From contig DASYYZ010000215.1 of the NCBI GenBank assembly GCA_035946735.1, positions 30,422-94,421 on the forward strand: a DNA stretch of 64,000 nt, in the 5' to 3' direction. Positions 8,087 through 17,165 of this stretch are shown piece by piece. A program made the position numbers and the translations under genes. This DNA is from Gp13-AA77 sp035946735 (lineage in GTDB: Bacteria; Acidobacteriota; Terriglobia; UBA7540). How positions within the stretch are numbered: the first letter of the stretch is position 1; the number at the start of each line of letters is the position of its first letter. Under the pieces are notes generated by a model, which worked only from the letters and a program-made list of their open reading frames with translations, was not told where the DNA came from and did no database searches.

Positions 8087-9868
8087 ATGCTTCGTCGTCT
8101 CAGCCCGCTGTTCCCGTACCTCCGCCGCTACAAGGGACGATTTGTTCTTGGCTTCCTGACTCTGGCCATCGCCCAACTGGTGGGCGTGATCATTCCGCTC
8201 TTGATCAAGGCGGGAATCGACGGTCTGACCGCGCACGCACCGGTTCGGACTCTGCTTCACTATGCTGGCCTGATGCTCGGCGTAGCCTTGGTGAAGGCGG
8301 TCTTCCAGTTCTGGATGCGCTGGATTCTGATCGGTATCTCGCGCGACGTGGAGTACGATCTGCGCAACGAACTATTTGCCCATCTGGAGCGCCTGTCGCA
8401 GCGCTACTACAACAACACTCGCACCGGCGACCTGATGTCGAAGCTGACGAACGATTTGAACGCGGTGCGCAATCTGCTGGGTCCCGGGATCATGTATTCC
8501 GCCACTACCGTCGTGATCGGCATGGCCACCGTTGCGCTGATGGTGCATCTTGACTGGCGCCTGACGCTGTTGGCGCTGATTCCTTTGCCGGTGGTGTCTG
8601 TGCTGGTGAAGATCTTCGGCCAGAAAATCCACGATCGCTTCGAGCAGATCCAGGGACTCTACTCCGAACTGACGGAGCGCGTGCGCGAGAACCTGTCCGG
8701 CGTGCGGGTAGTGCGCGCCTTCTGCCAGGAAGAGCCCGAAATGGCGCTGTTTGACGCCATGAACCAGGAATTTGTGGAGAAGAACAAAGGCCTCATCTGG
8801 ATCTCCAGCTTTCTGTGGCCCGTTCTCGCCTTGATGTTCTCCATCGCCTTCATGCTGATCCTTGTGGTCGGTGGACGCCACGTGTTGGCCGGGAAAATCT
8901 CAGTGGGCACGCTGGCCGCGTTCAATGTCTACCTGATGTACCTCATCTGGCCGATTATCGCGCTCGGCTGGGTCACGAACCTGGTGCAACGCGGCCTGGC
9001 CTCGCTTGGGCGCCTCTGGATGATCTTCCAAGCCCAGCCGGATATCGATGACCGCGCGGTTCCAGCCGAGTTGACCGCGCCCGTTGCGCCCCGAGTTGCC
9101 ATGGCAAGGGCGACCGCCATCCTGGGCGAGATTGAGTTTCGCGATCTCAGCTTTGCCTATGATGGCCGCCCGATTCTGAAGAACATCAGGCTGCACATCC
9201 CGGCCGGACGCACGGTGGCGATCGTGGGGGAGACGGGCTCGGGCAAAACCACGTTGGTAAACTTGATTCCCCGGCTTTGGGAGGCGCCGGAAGGAACACT
9301 GCTGATCGACGGAGTGCCAATCCGGCGGATTCCGCTCGCCGCGCTGCGCCGTCATATCGGGTTCGTTCCTCAGGAGACTTTTCTCTTCAGCGACACCGTC
9401 CGCGAGAATGTGAGGTTCGGCGCGCCGGAGGCCACCGAGGCCGACGTGGAGCGAGCCACCGAAATCGCCAACATTCTGCCAGAGGTTCGTGAGTTTCCCA
9501 AAGGATTCGCCACCCTCGTCGGAGAGCGCGGTCTCACCCTCTCCGGGGGCCAGAAGCAGCGCACAGCGATCGCCCGCGCACTGATCCGGGATCCCAGAAT
9601 CCTGATTCTGGATGACGCACTCTCCAGCGTCGACACCGGCACCGAAGAGAAGATCCTGCAGGAGCTGGGCGGGGTGCTCGCCGGGCGCACCACCCTGCTG
9701 ATTTCGCATCGCGTCTCCACCGTTCGGAACGCGGATGAGATCGTGGTCCTGCACGATGGAAAAATCGTCGAACGCGGAGCGCATGCGGAATTGCTGGCTC
9801 TAAATGGCTACTATGCGGAATTGTATCGAAGGCAGTTGATTGAGGAGGAGTTGGAACTGGAAGCCTAA
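8087..9868 (+). CDS. ABC exporter half-transporter, degenerate Walker B subunit
   Basis: About 593 residues: six membrane helices (residues about 15-310) and a nucleotide-binding domain. Walker A is GETGSGKTT, the signature is canonical LSGGQKQR, and the H-loop His is in LLISHRVST. The Walker B segment reads LILDDALSS, where the usual catalytic Glu is Asp. This is the arrangement of the TM287/LmrC-type partner in heterodimeric exporters. The partner is encoded 81 bases downstream. The ATG at 8087 was chosen because it begins the membrane domain. Likely lipid, lipopeptide or drug export; the substrate is not known. Confidence 0.9.
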   Translation: MLRRLSPLFPYLRRYKGRFVLGFLTLAIAQLVGVIIPLLIKAGIDGLTAHAPVRTLLHYAGLMLGVALVKAVFQFWMRWILIGISRDVEYDLRNELFAHLERLSQRYYNNTRTGDLMSKLTNDLNAVRNLLGPGIMYSATTVVIGMATVALMVHLDWRLTLLALIPLPVVSVLVKIFGQKIHDRFEQIQGLYSELTERVRENLSGVRVVRAFCQEEPEMALFDAMNQEFVEKNKGLIWISSFLWPVLALMFSIAFMLILVVGGRHVLAGKISVGTLAAFNVYLMYLIWPIIALGWVTNLVQRGLASLGRLWMIFQAQPDIDDRAVPAELTAPVAPRVAMARATAILGEIEFRDLSFAYDGRPILKNIRLHIPAGRTVAIVGETGSGKTTLVNLIPRLWEAPEGTLLIDGVPIRRIPLAALRRHIGFVPQETFLFSDTVRENVRFGAPEATEADVERATEIANILPEVREFPKGFATLVGERGLTLSGGQKQRTAIARALIRDPRILILDDALSSVDTGTEEKILQELGGVLAGRTTLLISHRVSTVRNADEIVVLHDGKIVERGAHAELLALNGYYAELYRRQLIEEELELEA

Positions 9869-9949
9869 AGGCAGAACACAGGATTCAGAAGTCAGAAGTC
9901 AGGAGTCTCGAGCAGGCATTCATTCTGACGTCTGACTCCTATTACGAGG

Positions 9950-11887
9950 ATGGCGGATTCATTCCACGAAGAAGAAGTGCTCGGTAAGGCGTATGACTCC
10001 CGCCTGATGCGGCGGCTGCTCGTCTACCTGCGCCCGTACAAGCGTGTGGTGGTGCTGGCGCTGATTGCAATCTTCTTTTATGGCCTGCTGCAAGCCATCC
10101 CGCCATACCTCATGAAGGTGGAGATCGACCGCTATCTTGACCCTACCCATCACGCCCAGCTCCCGGGCTTTCTGGCCCGCTTCCTGAGCCCGAATCCGAT
10201 GACGGGCATCATGCAGATCGCCTTTGCCCTCTTTCTGCCGAGCGTCCTGCTGACGTTCTTTCTCGAATTCGGGCAGGATTTCGCCATGCAATTCGTGGGG
10301 CAGAAAGTGATGTACGATCTGCGCAAGCAGATCTTCGCTCACCTGCAGCGGCTGGACCTCAGCTTCTATGACCGGAACCCGGTGGGGCGCCTCGTAACCC
10401 GCGTGACCACCGACGTTGATGTGATGAACGACCTCTTCGCCTCGGGAGTGGTGGCGATCTTTGGGGACTTGTTTACGCTGCTGAGCATTGTGGCGATCAT
10501 GCTGCGCCTGAACTGGCGCCTGGCGCTGCTCACTTTCTCGGTGCTTCCCGTCATCATTCTGATCACCATGTGGTTCCGCAAGGCGGTGCGCGAGAGTTAT
10601 CGCCGCATTCGCCTGGCGATTGCCCGCATCAACGCGTATCTGCAAGAGCATTTGAGCGGCATTGCCGTGCTCCAATTGTTTAACCGCGAAGAACGAAGCT
10701 ACCAGGAGTTCGAGCGCATCAACCGCGCGCACATGGAGGCTTACAAAGACTCGATTCTGGCCTACGGCCTGTTTTACCCCGCTGTCGAGTTCCTTGGGGT
10801 GATGGCTGTCGCCATCATTCTGTATGACGGCGGCTTGATGAGCCTGCACAGCGCCGTCACGGTGGGCACCGCCATCGCCTTCATTCAGTATTCGCAGCGC
10901 TTCTTCCGGCCCATTCAGGACCTGAGCGACAAATACAACATCCTGCAGGCCGCGATGGCGAGCGCGGAGCGGATCTTCAAGCTGCTGGATGCTCCGGTGG
11001 TCATCGCCGATCCCGAGGGCTCTTTCGCTCTGGTCGGAACAAAGCCCGTCCCTGCGGTGGTGGGACCGCGCAGCGATGGGCGCGGAGATGGCCCCTTGAA
11101 GCCGGATGTCAGCGAACCCGAGACCGGCGCGCGCATTGAGTTTCGCAACGTGGGCTTCGCCTATGACGGCGTTCACAAGGTGATTGACAATGTGAGCTTC
11201 ACGATCGACCCTGGCGAGACCGTCGCGGTGGTGGGCCACACCGGCGCCGGCAAGACCACGCTCACCAGCCTGCTGCTGCGCTACTACGACGTGCAGGAGG
11301 GTGAGATTCTGCTGGACGGAGTTGACATTCGCCAGTTGCGCCTCGCTGACTTGCGCCATAATTTCGGGTTGGTGCTGCAGGACTCGTTTCTGTTCTCCGG
11401 CACGGTGGCCTCAAACATCCGGTTGGGCAGCGGACACATCAGCGACGACGAAATCCGCGAAGCCGCCCGCGAGGTCAATGCCGGCTTTATCGAAGCTCTG
11501 CCGCTAGGCTTTGATGAGCCGGTCAAAGAGCGCGGCGTCACGCTCTCAGTGGGCCAGAAGCAGCTCATCTGTTTCGCGCGAGCTTTGGCTCATCAGCCGC
11601 GCGTGTTGATCCTTGATGAAGCTACCTCCAGCATCGATCCGCAGACCGAATACCTCATTCGCGAAGCGCTGCGGCGCATGCTCGAGAATCACACCGCGCT
11701 CGTGATCGCGCACCGGCTCTCGACCATTCAAAATGCTTCCAAGATCATCGTCATGCACAAAGGGCGGGTACGCGAGATCGGCACGCATCAGGAGTTGCTC
11801 GACCGGCGCGGCCTCTATTTCAAGCTCTACCAGTTGCAGTATAAAGATCAGGATCTCAAGCTGGGAGTCGGGAATCGAGGGAGGTAG
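9950..11887 (+). CDS. ABC exporter half-transporter, degenerate signature subunit
   Basis: 645 residues: six-helix membrane domain (residues about 20-330), an insertion of about 30 residues rich in Pro/Gly, then the nucleotide-binding domain. Walker A is GHTGAGKTT, Walker B LILDEATSS with the catalytic Glu, and the signature is LSVGQKQL, in which the first Gly of LSGGQ is Val. This is complementary to the upstream subunit, so one composite ATP site would be catalytic and one degenerate, as in TM287/288, LmrCD and YheIH. The next gene starts 27 bases downstream and is probably cotranscribed. Confidence 0.92.
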   Translation: MADSFHEEEVLGKAYDSRLMRRLLVYLRPYKRVVVLALIAIFFYGLLQAIPPYLMKVEIDRYLDPTHHAQLPGFLARFLSPNPMTGIMQIAFALFLPSVLLTFFLEFGQDFAMQFVGQKVMYDLRKQIFAHLQRLDLSFYDRNPVGRLVTRVTTDVDVMNDLFASGVVAIFGDLFTLLSIVAIMLRLNWRLALLTFSVLPVIILITMWFRKAVRESYRRIRLAIARINAYLQEHLSGIAVLQLFNREERSYQEFERINRAHMEAYKDSILAYGLFYPAVEFLGVMAVAIILYDGGLMSLHSAVTVGTAIAFIQYSQRFFRPIQDLSDKYNILQAAMASAERIFKLLDAPVVIADPEGSFALVGTKPVPAVVGPRSDGRGDGPLKPDVSEPETGARIEFRNVGFAYDGVHKVIDNVSFTIDPGETVAVVGHTGAGKTTLTSLLLRYYDVQEGEILLDGVDIRQLRLADLRHNFGLVLQDSFLFSGTVASNIRLGSGHISDDEIREAAREVNAGFIEALPLGFDEPVKERGVTLSVGQKQLICFARALAHQPRVLILDEATSSIDPQTEYLIREALRRMLENHTALVIAHRLSTIQNASKIIVMHKGRVREIGTHQELLDRRGLYFKLYQLQYKDQDLKLGVGNRGR

Positions 11888-11914
11888 TTGTGAATCGGCA
11901 GTCAGGAGCGTGAA

Positions 11915-13951
11915 ATGCGGCGGCGCGACTTTGTGAAGGCTTCACTCGCTGGAATCACGGGAGCCTTACTGGAATGGTGCAACAAAAATAAAGTTGTAGT
12001 TTCGCCCACCGGCTTCTCCGCCTCCTACAACGTCCCAACGAGTTTGCCGCCGGGTAAACTGAGAGTCCAATACATCCGCGAGAATATTCCCTCGTTCCAT
12101 GTGCCGTCTCTTCATGGCAAGCGCTATGACGATGTGGTGCCCGACACGCTGGACATTGCCGAACGGGGCAAATTATGCATCAACGCCCTCACTTCCATCA
12201 CCGACAGCAATGCGGACCAGGAGGTTTATTGGCTTGCTACCTTCTATCGCAACCCGCCCGCCATGGTGCACAACTTCAATGACTGGGTTCAGAACGTGGA
12301 AGGGATGATGGAATCGCTGCCCTTGCTTCGCGTGGCCACGGGAAGCACGCAGAACCACCACGTGGACCCTGTCTGGATGGCAGCGCAGCTGAAAACCATA
12401 GGGCCCGACGGGCTTGTGTATGTTCCCTTGAGGGGACGGCCGTGGAGCCTGATGAGCGTTGCGGTCTCTTATGCGCAACCGGTCTGGAAGCCGGACGGCG
12501 CGTCAACCGCCATCAACGATCTCCAGGTGAGCCAGATCGGGACTCCTGTGGCGTGCCAGCGGGCCCTCGCCACCATGACGGTCTACTACCTGGGCGACCG
12601 TAACCCGATGTGGAAAGCAGCCATCGAACGGATGGTGCAGCGCCTGAGCGCGCTGGCAGTCGACCGCGGCGATTACGCCTATTTTCCGAGCGGCGGCCTG
12701 GTGCCCAATGGCAAGTTCGGATCAAACGCGCCCATGCCTTCGGGCATCATGGCGGAAGAGAACAGCGGCCGCATGATTCAGGGACTTAGCCAGTACTACG
12801 CGGCCACCGGTTACGAACCCGCTCTGCAGCTGGCAGGCAAGCTCGCGAACTACATTCGGTATCATGCCCAGTACTACGATTCTGACGGCCCCTGGATTTT
12901 CAGTCCGCTGGAGAAGCAATGGGTTAAGAACGGCTGGAACGTGGCCGGGCTTGCGCACGGCGGTCACGGTCACGGCCACGGCATTGGACTGGTCAGCGTG
13001 CTGGAATACGCCATCGCGGCGAACGACAAGGGAATGATCGAGTTCGTGCGGTCCGCCTACGATTGGGCCAAATCGAATCAGAGCTCCTCGCTTGTGGGAT
13101 TCTTCCCGGAATGGTACATACCGCAGTACGACCGCTGCGAGACCGACACCGTCGCCGACATGCTGGCCATGGCCTTGAAGATGAGCGCCGCCGGGGTGGC
13201 GGACTATTGGGACGACGTGGATCGTTGGACGCGCAATCACTTCACTGAATCGCAGCTCACCAGCACGGATTGGGTGTACCGTCTGGCCGAGCGCTCGCCC
13301 CGCATGCCCGTGGCTTGGAACGAAACCGGCGATCGGGTGCCGGAGCGCAACGTGGGCGCATTCGCAGGCTGGTCCACCGGCAACGATTTTGGCGTGGAGT
13401 CGCCGGCGCACCCGCATTCGATTCAGCACTGTTGCACTGGTAACTCGCCGCGGACGGTCTACTACATCTGGGAGCACATCTTGCACTACGACAAGGGACA
13501 GCTCCGGGTTAATCTGCTACTCAACCGGGCGTCTCGGTGGGTGGACATCTACAGCCGGATTCCCTATCAGGGCAAGGTGGAGCTTAAGGTTAAGGCGCCT
13601 CTGGACGATGTGCTGTTCCGAGTGCCCGAATGGGTGCCGTCAAATAGTCCAGCAGTGGCCGCCAGGACTCAAGCGGGAAGCAGACACTTCAGTTGGAACG
13701 GGCGCTACCTGAGACTGGGCAGCGCGAGGCCGGGCGACGTGGTATCGGTAACTTTTCCGATTCCGCAGCGGCGAACCACGGAAACGATCGGAAACGTGTC
13801 GTATACCTTGCACATCAAAGGCAACACGGTCGTGAGCATCGATCCACCCGGAAAGAACGGCCCTCTTTATCAGCGCGAATACTATCTCGCCGAACGTGCG
13901 CCCGCTCGAACCGTGGCGCGCTTCGTTCCCGACGAGACCCTCGTATGGTAA
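11915..13951 (+). CDS. Tat-exported GH127-like glycoside hydrolase
   Basis: 678 residues. The N-terminus MRRRDFVKASLAGITGALL is a twin-arginine signal. The middle is an alpha/alpha-barrel type with His-rich loop GGHGHGHGIG, CETDTVADMLAMALKM and IQHCCTGNSPR; the paired cysteines match the Zn-bound CC motif of GH127 beta-L-arabinofuranosidases, where one Cys is the nucleophile. The C-terminal 200 residues (LRVNLLLNR onward) look like the beta-sandwich of that family. The usual E-T-C motif appears as C-E-T here. It is probably a periplasmic glycosidase acting on arabinose- or related sugar-containing glycans. It lies in the ABC exporter operon. Confidence 0.7.
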   Translation: MRRRDFVKASLAGITGALLEWCNKNKVVVSPTGFSASYNVPTSLPPGKLRVQYIRENIPSFHVPSLHGKRYDDVVPDTLDIAERGKLCINALTSITDSNADQEVYWLATFYRNPPAMVHNFNDWVQNVEGMMESLPLLRVATGSTQNHHVDPVWMAAQLKTIGPDGLVYVPLRGRPWSLMSVAVSYAQPVWKPDGASTAINDLQVSQIGTPVACQRALATMTVYYLGDRNPMWKAAIERMVQRLSALAVDRGDYAYFPSGGLVPNGKFGSNAPMPSGIMAEENSGRMIQGLSQYYAATGYEPALQLAGKLANYIRYHAQYYDSDGPWIFSPLEKQWVKNGWNVAGLAHGGHGHGHGIGLVSVLEYAIAANDKGMIEFVRSAYDWAKSNQSSSLVGFFPEWYIPQYDRCETDTVADMLAMALKMSAAGVADYWDDVDRWTRNHFTESQLTSTDWVYRLAERSPRMPVAWNETGDRVPERNVGAFAGWSTGNDFGVESPAHPHSIQHCCTGNSPRTVYYIWEHILHYDKGQLRVNLLLNRASRWVDIYSRIPYQGKVELKVKAPLDDVLFRVPEWVPSNSPAVAARTQAGSRHFSWNGRYLRLGSARPGDVVSVTFPIPQRRTTETIGNVSYTLHIKGNTVVSIDPPGKNGPLYQREYYLAERAPARTVARFVPDETLVW

Positions 13952-13973
13952 CGGTGAGGCAGGGATGTCCCGA

Positions 13974-15752
13974 TTATGGCTTTTGTTTCTTCTTGATCCC
14001 CGCCGCTTCTTCTATCGTCAGAATCTGATTAGCTTCGATGCCCGTAAACTTCTCGGCCTTGTGGGTGATGGGCCACCTAACTTCAACCGTGTCCACGACC
14101 TTAGCCGGACCGAGACCGAAATGAAGCCTGAGATCGCTCTGGGACATGATGCTTCCGCCGCTATGGACCTCGTCCATCTGGGTGTGATTCCCGACCGTGA
14201 CGAGAACCCGCGCGCCAATGGCCGTCCGGTTGCACTTCGTCCCGATCAATTTAAGTTTGATCCAATTATTTCTGTTGCCGCCGTCGTTCCGCAGCAATGA
14301 TGGGACATCGTTCATGTTGAAAACCAGAACATCGATGTCGCCGTCGTTATCAAAGTCGCCGAAGGCACAGCCCCGGCTTGAGAATGGGTGCGAAATGCCC
14401 GGTCCTGTCAGCGCCGATGTGTCCTGAAACTTCCCGTTGCCCAGATTCCTGTAGACCTTGCGCGGCGATTTGTACACGGAACCGATTTTCGCATCGTCTA
14501 CCTCAGGGTAGGCATGACCGGTGACGTAGAAAATGTCGGGCCACCCGTCATTGTCATAGTCGATGAAGCCAGCGCCCCAATTCACGTATGGGCACAGAGC
14601 GCCCACTCCGGCAGCGTAAGCAGCGTCCGTGAAAGTGCCATCTCGATTGCAGCGATACAGGTTGCAAGCGTCGCCCTCGAAGTTCGTCTTGAAGATGTCA
14701 AACCAGCCGTCGCAATCGTAGTCGCCCACACCGAGGCCCATTCCGGCCTGCTGATGGCCGTCATCACTGCACGCGACCCCCGCCTGTAGGCCGATCTCGT
14801 CAAAGGTGCCATCGTGCTTGTTCTTAAACAGCAGGCTACCGTTGGAGTCCACGGCGACATAAATATCGGGCCAGCCGTCGTTGTCAAAATCGTAGGACAC
14901 CGCGGAAAGGGATGGCCGCGGGCCCGGCTTGAGAATACCCGCCTTCGCCGAAACGTCCGTAAAGGTTCCGTCCCCGTTGTTGTGATAAAGAATGTTCAAT
15001 CCGCCCGGGAGCCCCTGCGGGCCGCAGGCCACAGCCACGCTTTTCCATTGGCAGTAGCCCTTCTGGCCGGGCAAGGCAACGCGATCGATATCCAGCTCGA
15101 CGTAGTTGCAAACGAAAAGGTCGAGGAAGCCGTCGAGATCATAGTCTAGCCAGGTGCACCCCGCGCCCCAGCGCACGCGATCCTGGTGCAGGCGGGCTTT
15201 GACTGTGACATCGGTGAAAGTCCCGTCGTGATTGTTATGGAACAGGACGTTTTGTCCCCAGTACGTGCAGAAAAGATCGTCCCAGCCGTCGTTGTCGTAG
15301 TCGCCCACCGAGACGCCGGTGCCCCAGCCGGTTCGTCCAAGACCAGAGCGAGCCGTGACGTCGGTGAAAGTCCCGTCCCGGTTGTTCCTGTAGAGGTGGG
15401 AACTGGGGGCGTTCTGGGGTGTGTAGGTTTCGCCGAAACGGATGCCGTTCGTCAGGTAGATGTCGAGCCAACCGTCGTTGTCATAGTCAAAGAAAGCCAA
15501 GCCGCTGCCCTTCACCTCGACCAGATACCTTTTAGTCTTCACTCCGCCCCAGACATTGGGTGTCGTGAGGCCCGCTTCCTGGGCCACGTCCACAAAAGTG
15601 ACCGGGGGACCTGGATCCGGGTCCGGACGAGTCGCGGCTTTGAGGATCGGCGTCGCCCGCCATTTCCAAAGCGGGGCGGTGAGGTATTCCAGGAGCCCGG
15701 AGCCGAGCGCGAGGGCAGCGGAACCCAAGAGCCCGCGGCGGGAATGTGTCAT
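13974..15752 (-). CDS. CRTAC1-family protein: VCBS/FG-GAP beta-propeller with ASPIC/UnbV domain
   Basis: 592 residues with a Tat-like signal (SRRGLLGSAALALGSGLL). At least seven repeats contain DxDxDGxxD calcium loops, for example YDNDGWLDIYLTNG, DYDLDGFLDLFV and FDNDGDIDVLVFN, forming a seven-bladed integrin-alpha-like propeller. The C-terminal 80 residues (NWIKLKLIGTKCNRTAIGAR to EVRWPI) are the ASPIC/UnbV domain. Such proteins are exported; binding of glycans or protein partners is presumed. It is 12 bases downstream of a TPR protein gene, and the pair is probably an operon. Confidence 0.9.
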   Translation of the reverse strand: MTHSRRGLLGSAALALGSGLLEYLTAPLWKWRATPILKAATRPDPDPGPPVTFVDVAQEAGLTTPNVWGGVKTKRYLVEVKGSGLAFFDYDNDGWLDIYLTNGIRFGETYTPQNAPSSHLYRNNRDGTFTDVTARSGLGRTGWGTGVSVGDYDNDGWDDLFCTYWGQNVLFHNNHDGTFTDVTVKARLHQDRVRWGAGCTWLDYDLDGFLDLFVCNYVELDIDRVALPGQKGYCQWKSVAVACGPQGLPGGLNILYHNNGDGTFTDVSAKAGILKPGPRPSLSAVSYDFDNDGWPDIYVAVDSNGSLLFKNKHDGTFDEIGLQAGVACSDDGHQQAGMGLGVGDYDCDGWFDIFKTNFEGDACNLYRCNRDGTFTDAAYAAGVGALCPYVNWGAGFIDYDNDGWPDIFYVTGHAYPEVDDAKIGSVYKSPRKVYRNLGNGKFQDTSALTGPGISHPFSSRGCAFGDFDNDGDIDVLVFNMNDVPSLLRNDGGNRNNWIKLKLIGTKCNRTAIGARVLVTVGNHTQMDEVHSGGSIMSQSDLRLHFGLGPAKVVDTVEVRWPITHKAEKFTGIEANQILTIEEAAGIKKKQKP

Positions 15753-15764
15753 TGCAAGGTCCGA

Positions 15765-16898
15765 TCAGTGTGGCGAAGCCTGAACGTCTTCCGCGGGGAT
15801 GGCGTGTGTCTTTCGCTGCACGCGCTCGTAATCTGCGGTCGCGGCATTCGCTTCCTCGGTGCGGCCCAGTTGGCGATAGGCTCGGGCCAATTGGAAATAG
15901 TTTGCGGCATTATTCTGATCCAATTCTGAGGACTTTTTGAGATCGCGAATCGCTTCGGAGGGTTTTCCCAAAGCCAGCAGCGCCCGGCCGCGAATCGTGA
16001 GGGCCTCGGCGGTGTCCGGCTTTACCTCCAGTGACTGAGTAGCGAGCCGAAGAGCTTCCTGGGGGTTATCGAGCAGGGCGATGCGCGCCGCCTCCCAGCT
16101 TGCGCGATAATCGTCGGGGTTGAGTTCCAGCACATGCCGGTATTGCTGCATGGCCGCAGGAAAATCGCCACTCGCCCACAGCGCGTGGGCATAATCGTAA
16201 CAAAGGTCCGGCTGGTTGGGGGACTTTGCGAGGGCGCTTTTGTAGTGCTCGGCGGCTTCCGGGTAAGCCTGCTTGACCTCGGCGTACTTCCCCTGAAGCA
16301 CATCGATGAGATATGAGCCGGGATCGACTTGTTGAATGGCGCCGAGCGTGGAAACGGAGAGGTCCGCGTACGCCCAGCCCAAGGAGAAGAGAACTTCAAC
16401 ATTAGCGGGATCCGCTTCGCGAAGCTGGTCTAAGAGCTTGACCGCGCCCTTAACGTCACGGAGTTCAAGCAGGCTGCGCGCCAGAAAGAGCTTGGCAACG
16501 GCGTCATTCGGGCTCAGCTTCAGCGCGCTTTCAAACTCCCGCCGGGAGCTCGCAAAATCACCCAGTTGAAAAAAGCAGAACCCCAGTTGGGCGTGGGGCG
16601 CTTCCAGGTTGGGGTCGAGCTCCGCCGCCCGCTTCAAAGGTTCAATGGCGTTGTGGAAACGGCCCTGCTGATAGAAAAGCCGTCCAAGATTGTTATAAGC
16701 GGCTGGCAGTCTCGGATACAGATTTACGATCGCCTGATATTTCTGAATGGCGACCTCGAGCTGACCCTGCGATTCCGCGGCCCGGGCCTCCGCGTCCAGA
16801 GCCTTGATGCGATCGCCGGGGTTCTGTGCCCCTGATCGCGCCGCCGCTCCTGTGAGCGCCAGAGCCAGGAGGGCGGCGATGCTGCGGTCTAACTTCAT
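15765..16898 (-). CDS. Exported TPR-repeat protein
   Basis: 377 residues from ATG 16898, behind GGGAG. The N-terminal SIAALLALALTGAAARSGAQ reads as a signal peptide. The rest is about nine tetratricopeptide repeats, for example AIQKYQAIVNLYPRLPAAYNNLGRL and AIEPLKRAAELDPNLEAPHAQLG, a scaffold for protein-protein contacts. It is the first gene of the minus-strand pair with CRTAC1. The start at 16955 was rejected because it places a charged tail before the signal peptide. Confidence 0.85.
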   Translation of the reverse strand: MKLDRSIAALLALALTGAAARSGAQNPGDRIKALDAEARAAESQGQLEVAIQKYQAIVNLYPRLPAAYNNLGRLFYQQGRFHNAIEPLKRAAELDPNLEAPHAQLGFCFFQLGDFASSRREFESALKLSPNDAVAKLFLARSLLELRDVKGAVKLLDQLREADPANVEVLFSLGWAYADLSVSTLGAIQQVDPGSYLIDVLQGKYAEVKQAYPEAAEHYKSALAKSPNQPDLCYDYAHALWASGDFPAAMQQYRHVLELNPDDYRASWEAARIALLDNPQEALRLATQSLEVKPDTAEALTIRGRALLALGKPSEAIRDLKKSSELDQNNAANYFQLARAYRQLGRTEEANAATADYERVQRKTHAIPAEDVQASPH

Positions 16899-17165
16899 TA
16901 GTCGTTTCTCCCCTGGCCGAGCTGAAATCTTAAGCCAATTGGGTTTCCGCGGCAATTATGATTCCGTCAGGGGCCGGTGCCTCTGTACTCCCCGGGTGTC
17001 TGCGGGAGTTGCGTGCATGGCAGAAGTCATCTACCATCGACCCGGGCAGCATCATGCCGCTGGCGGGCTAATCTGGCTAGAGAGCCGCTCATGCCGGATC
17101 TGCCTGTGCCGTTGACGGCATGTCCATGTTGGCTATGCAGGCCGGTGCCGACTTAAAGGATATTT

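Noticed and set aside
9959..11359. Long minus-strand frame opposite the second ABC gene
   Set aside because: The plus-strand ABC exporter is certain; the antisense frame has His/Gln-rich, codon-shadow composition and no domain.
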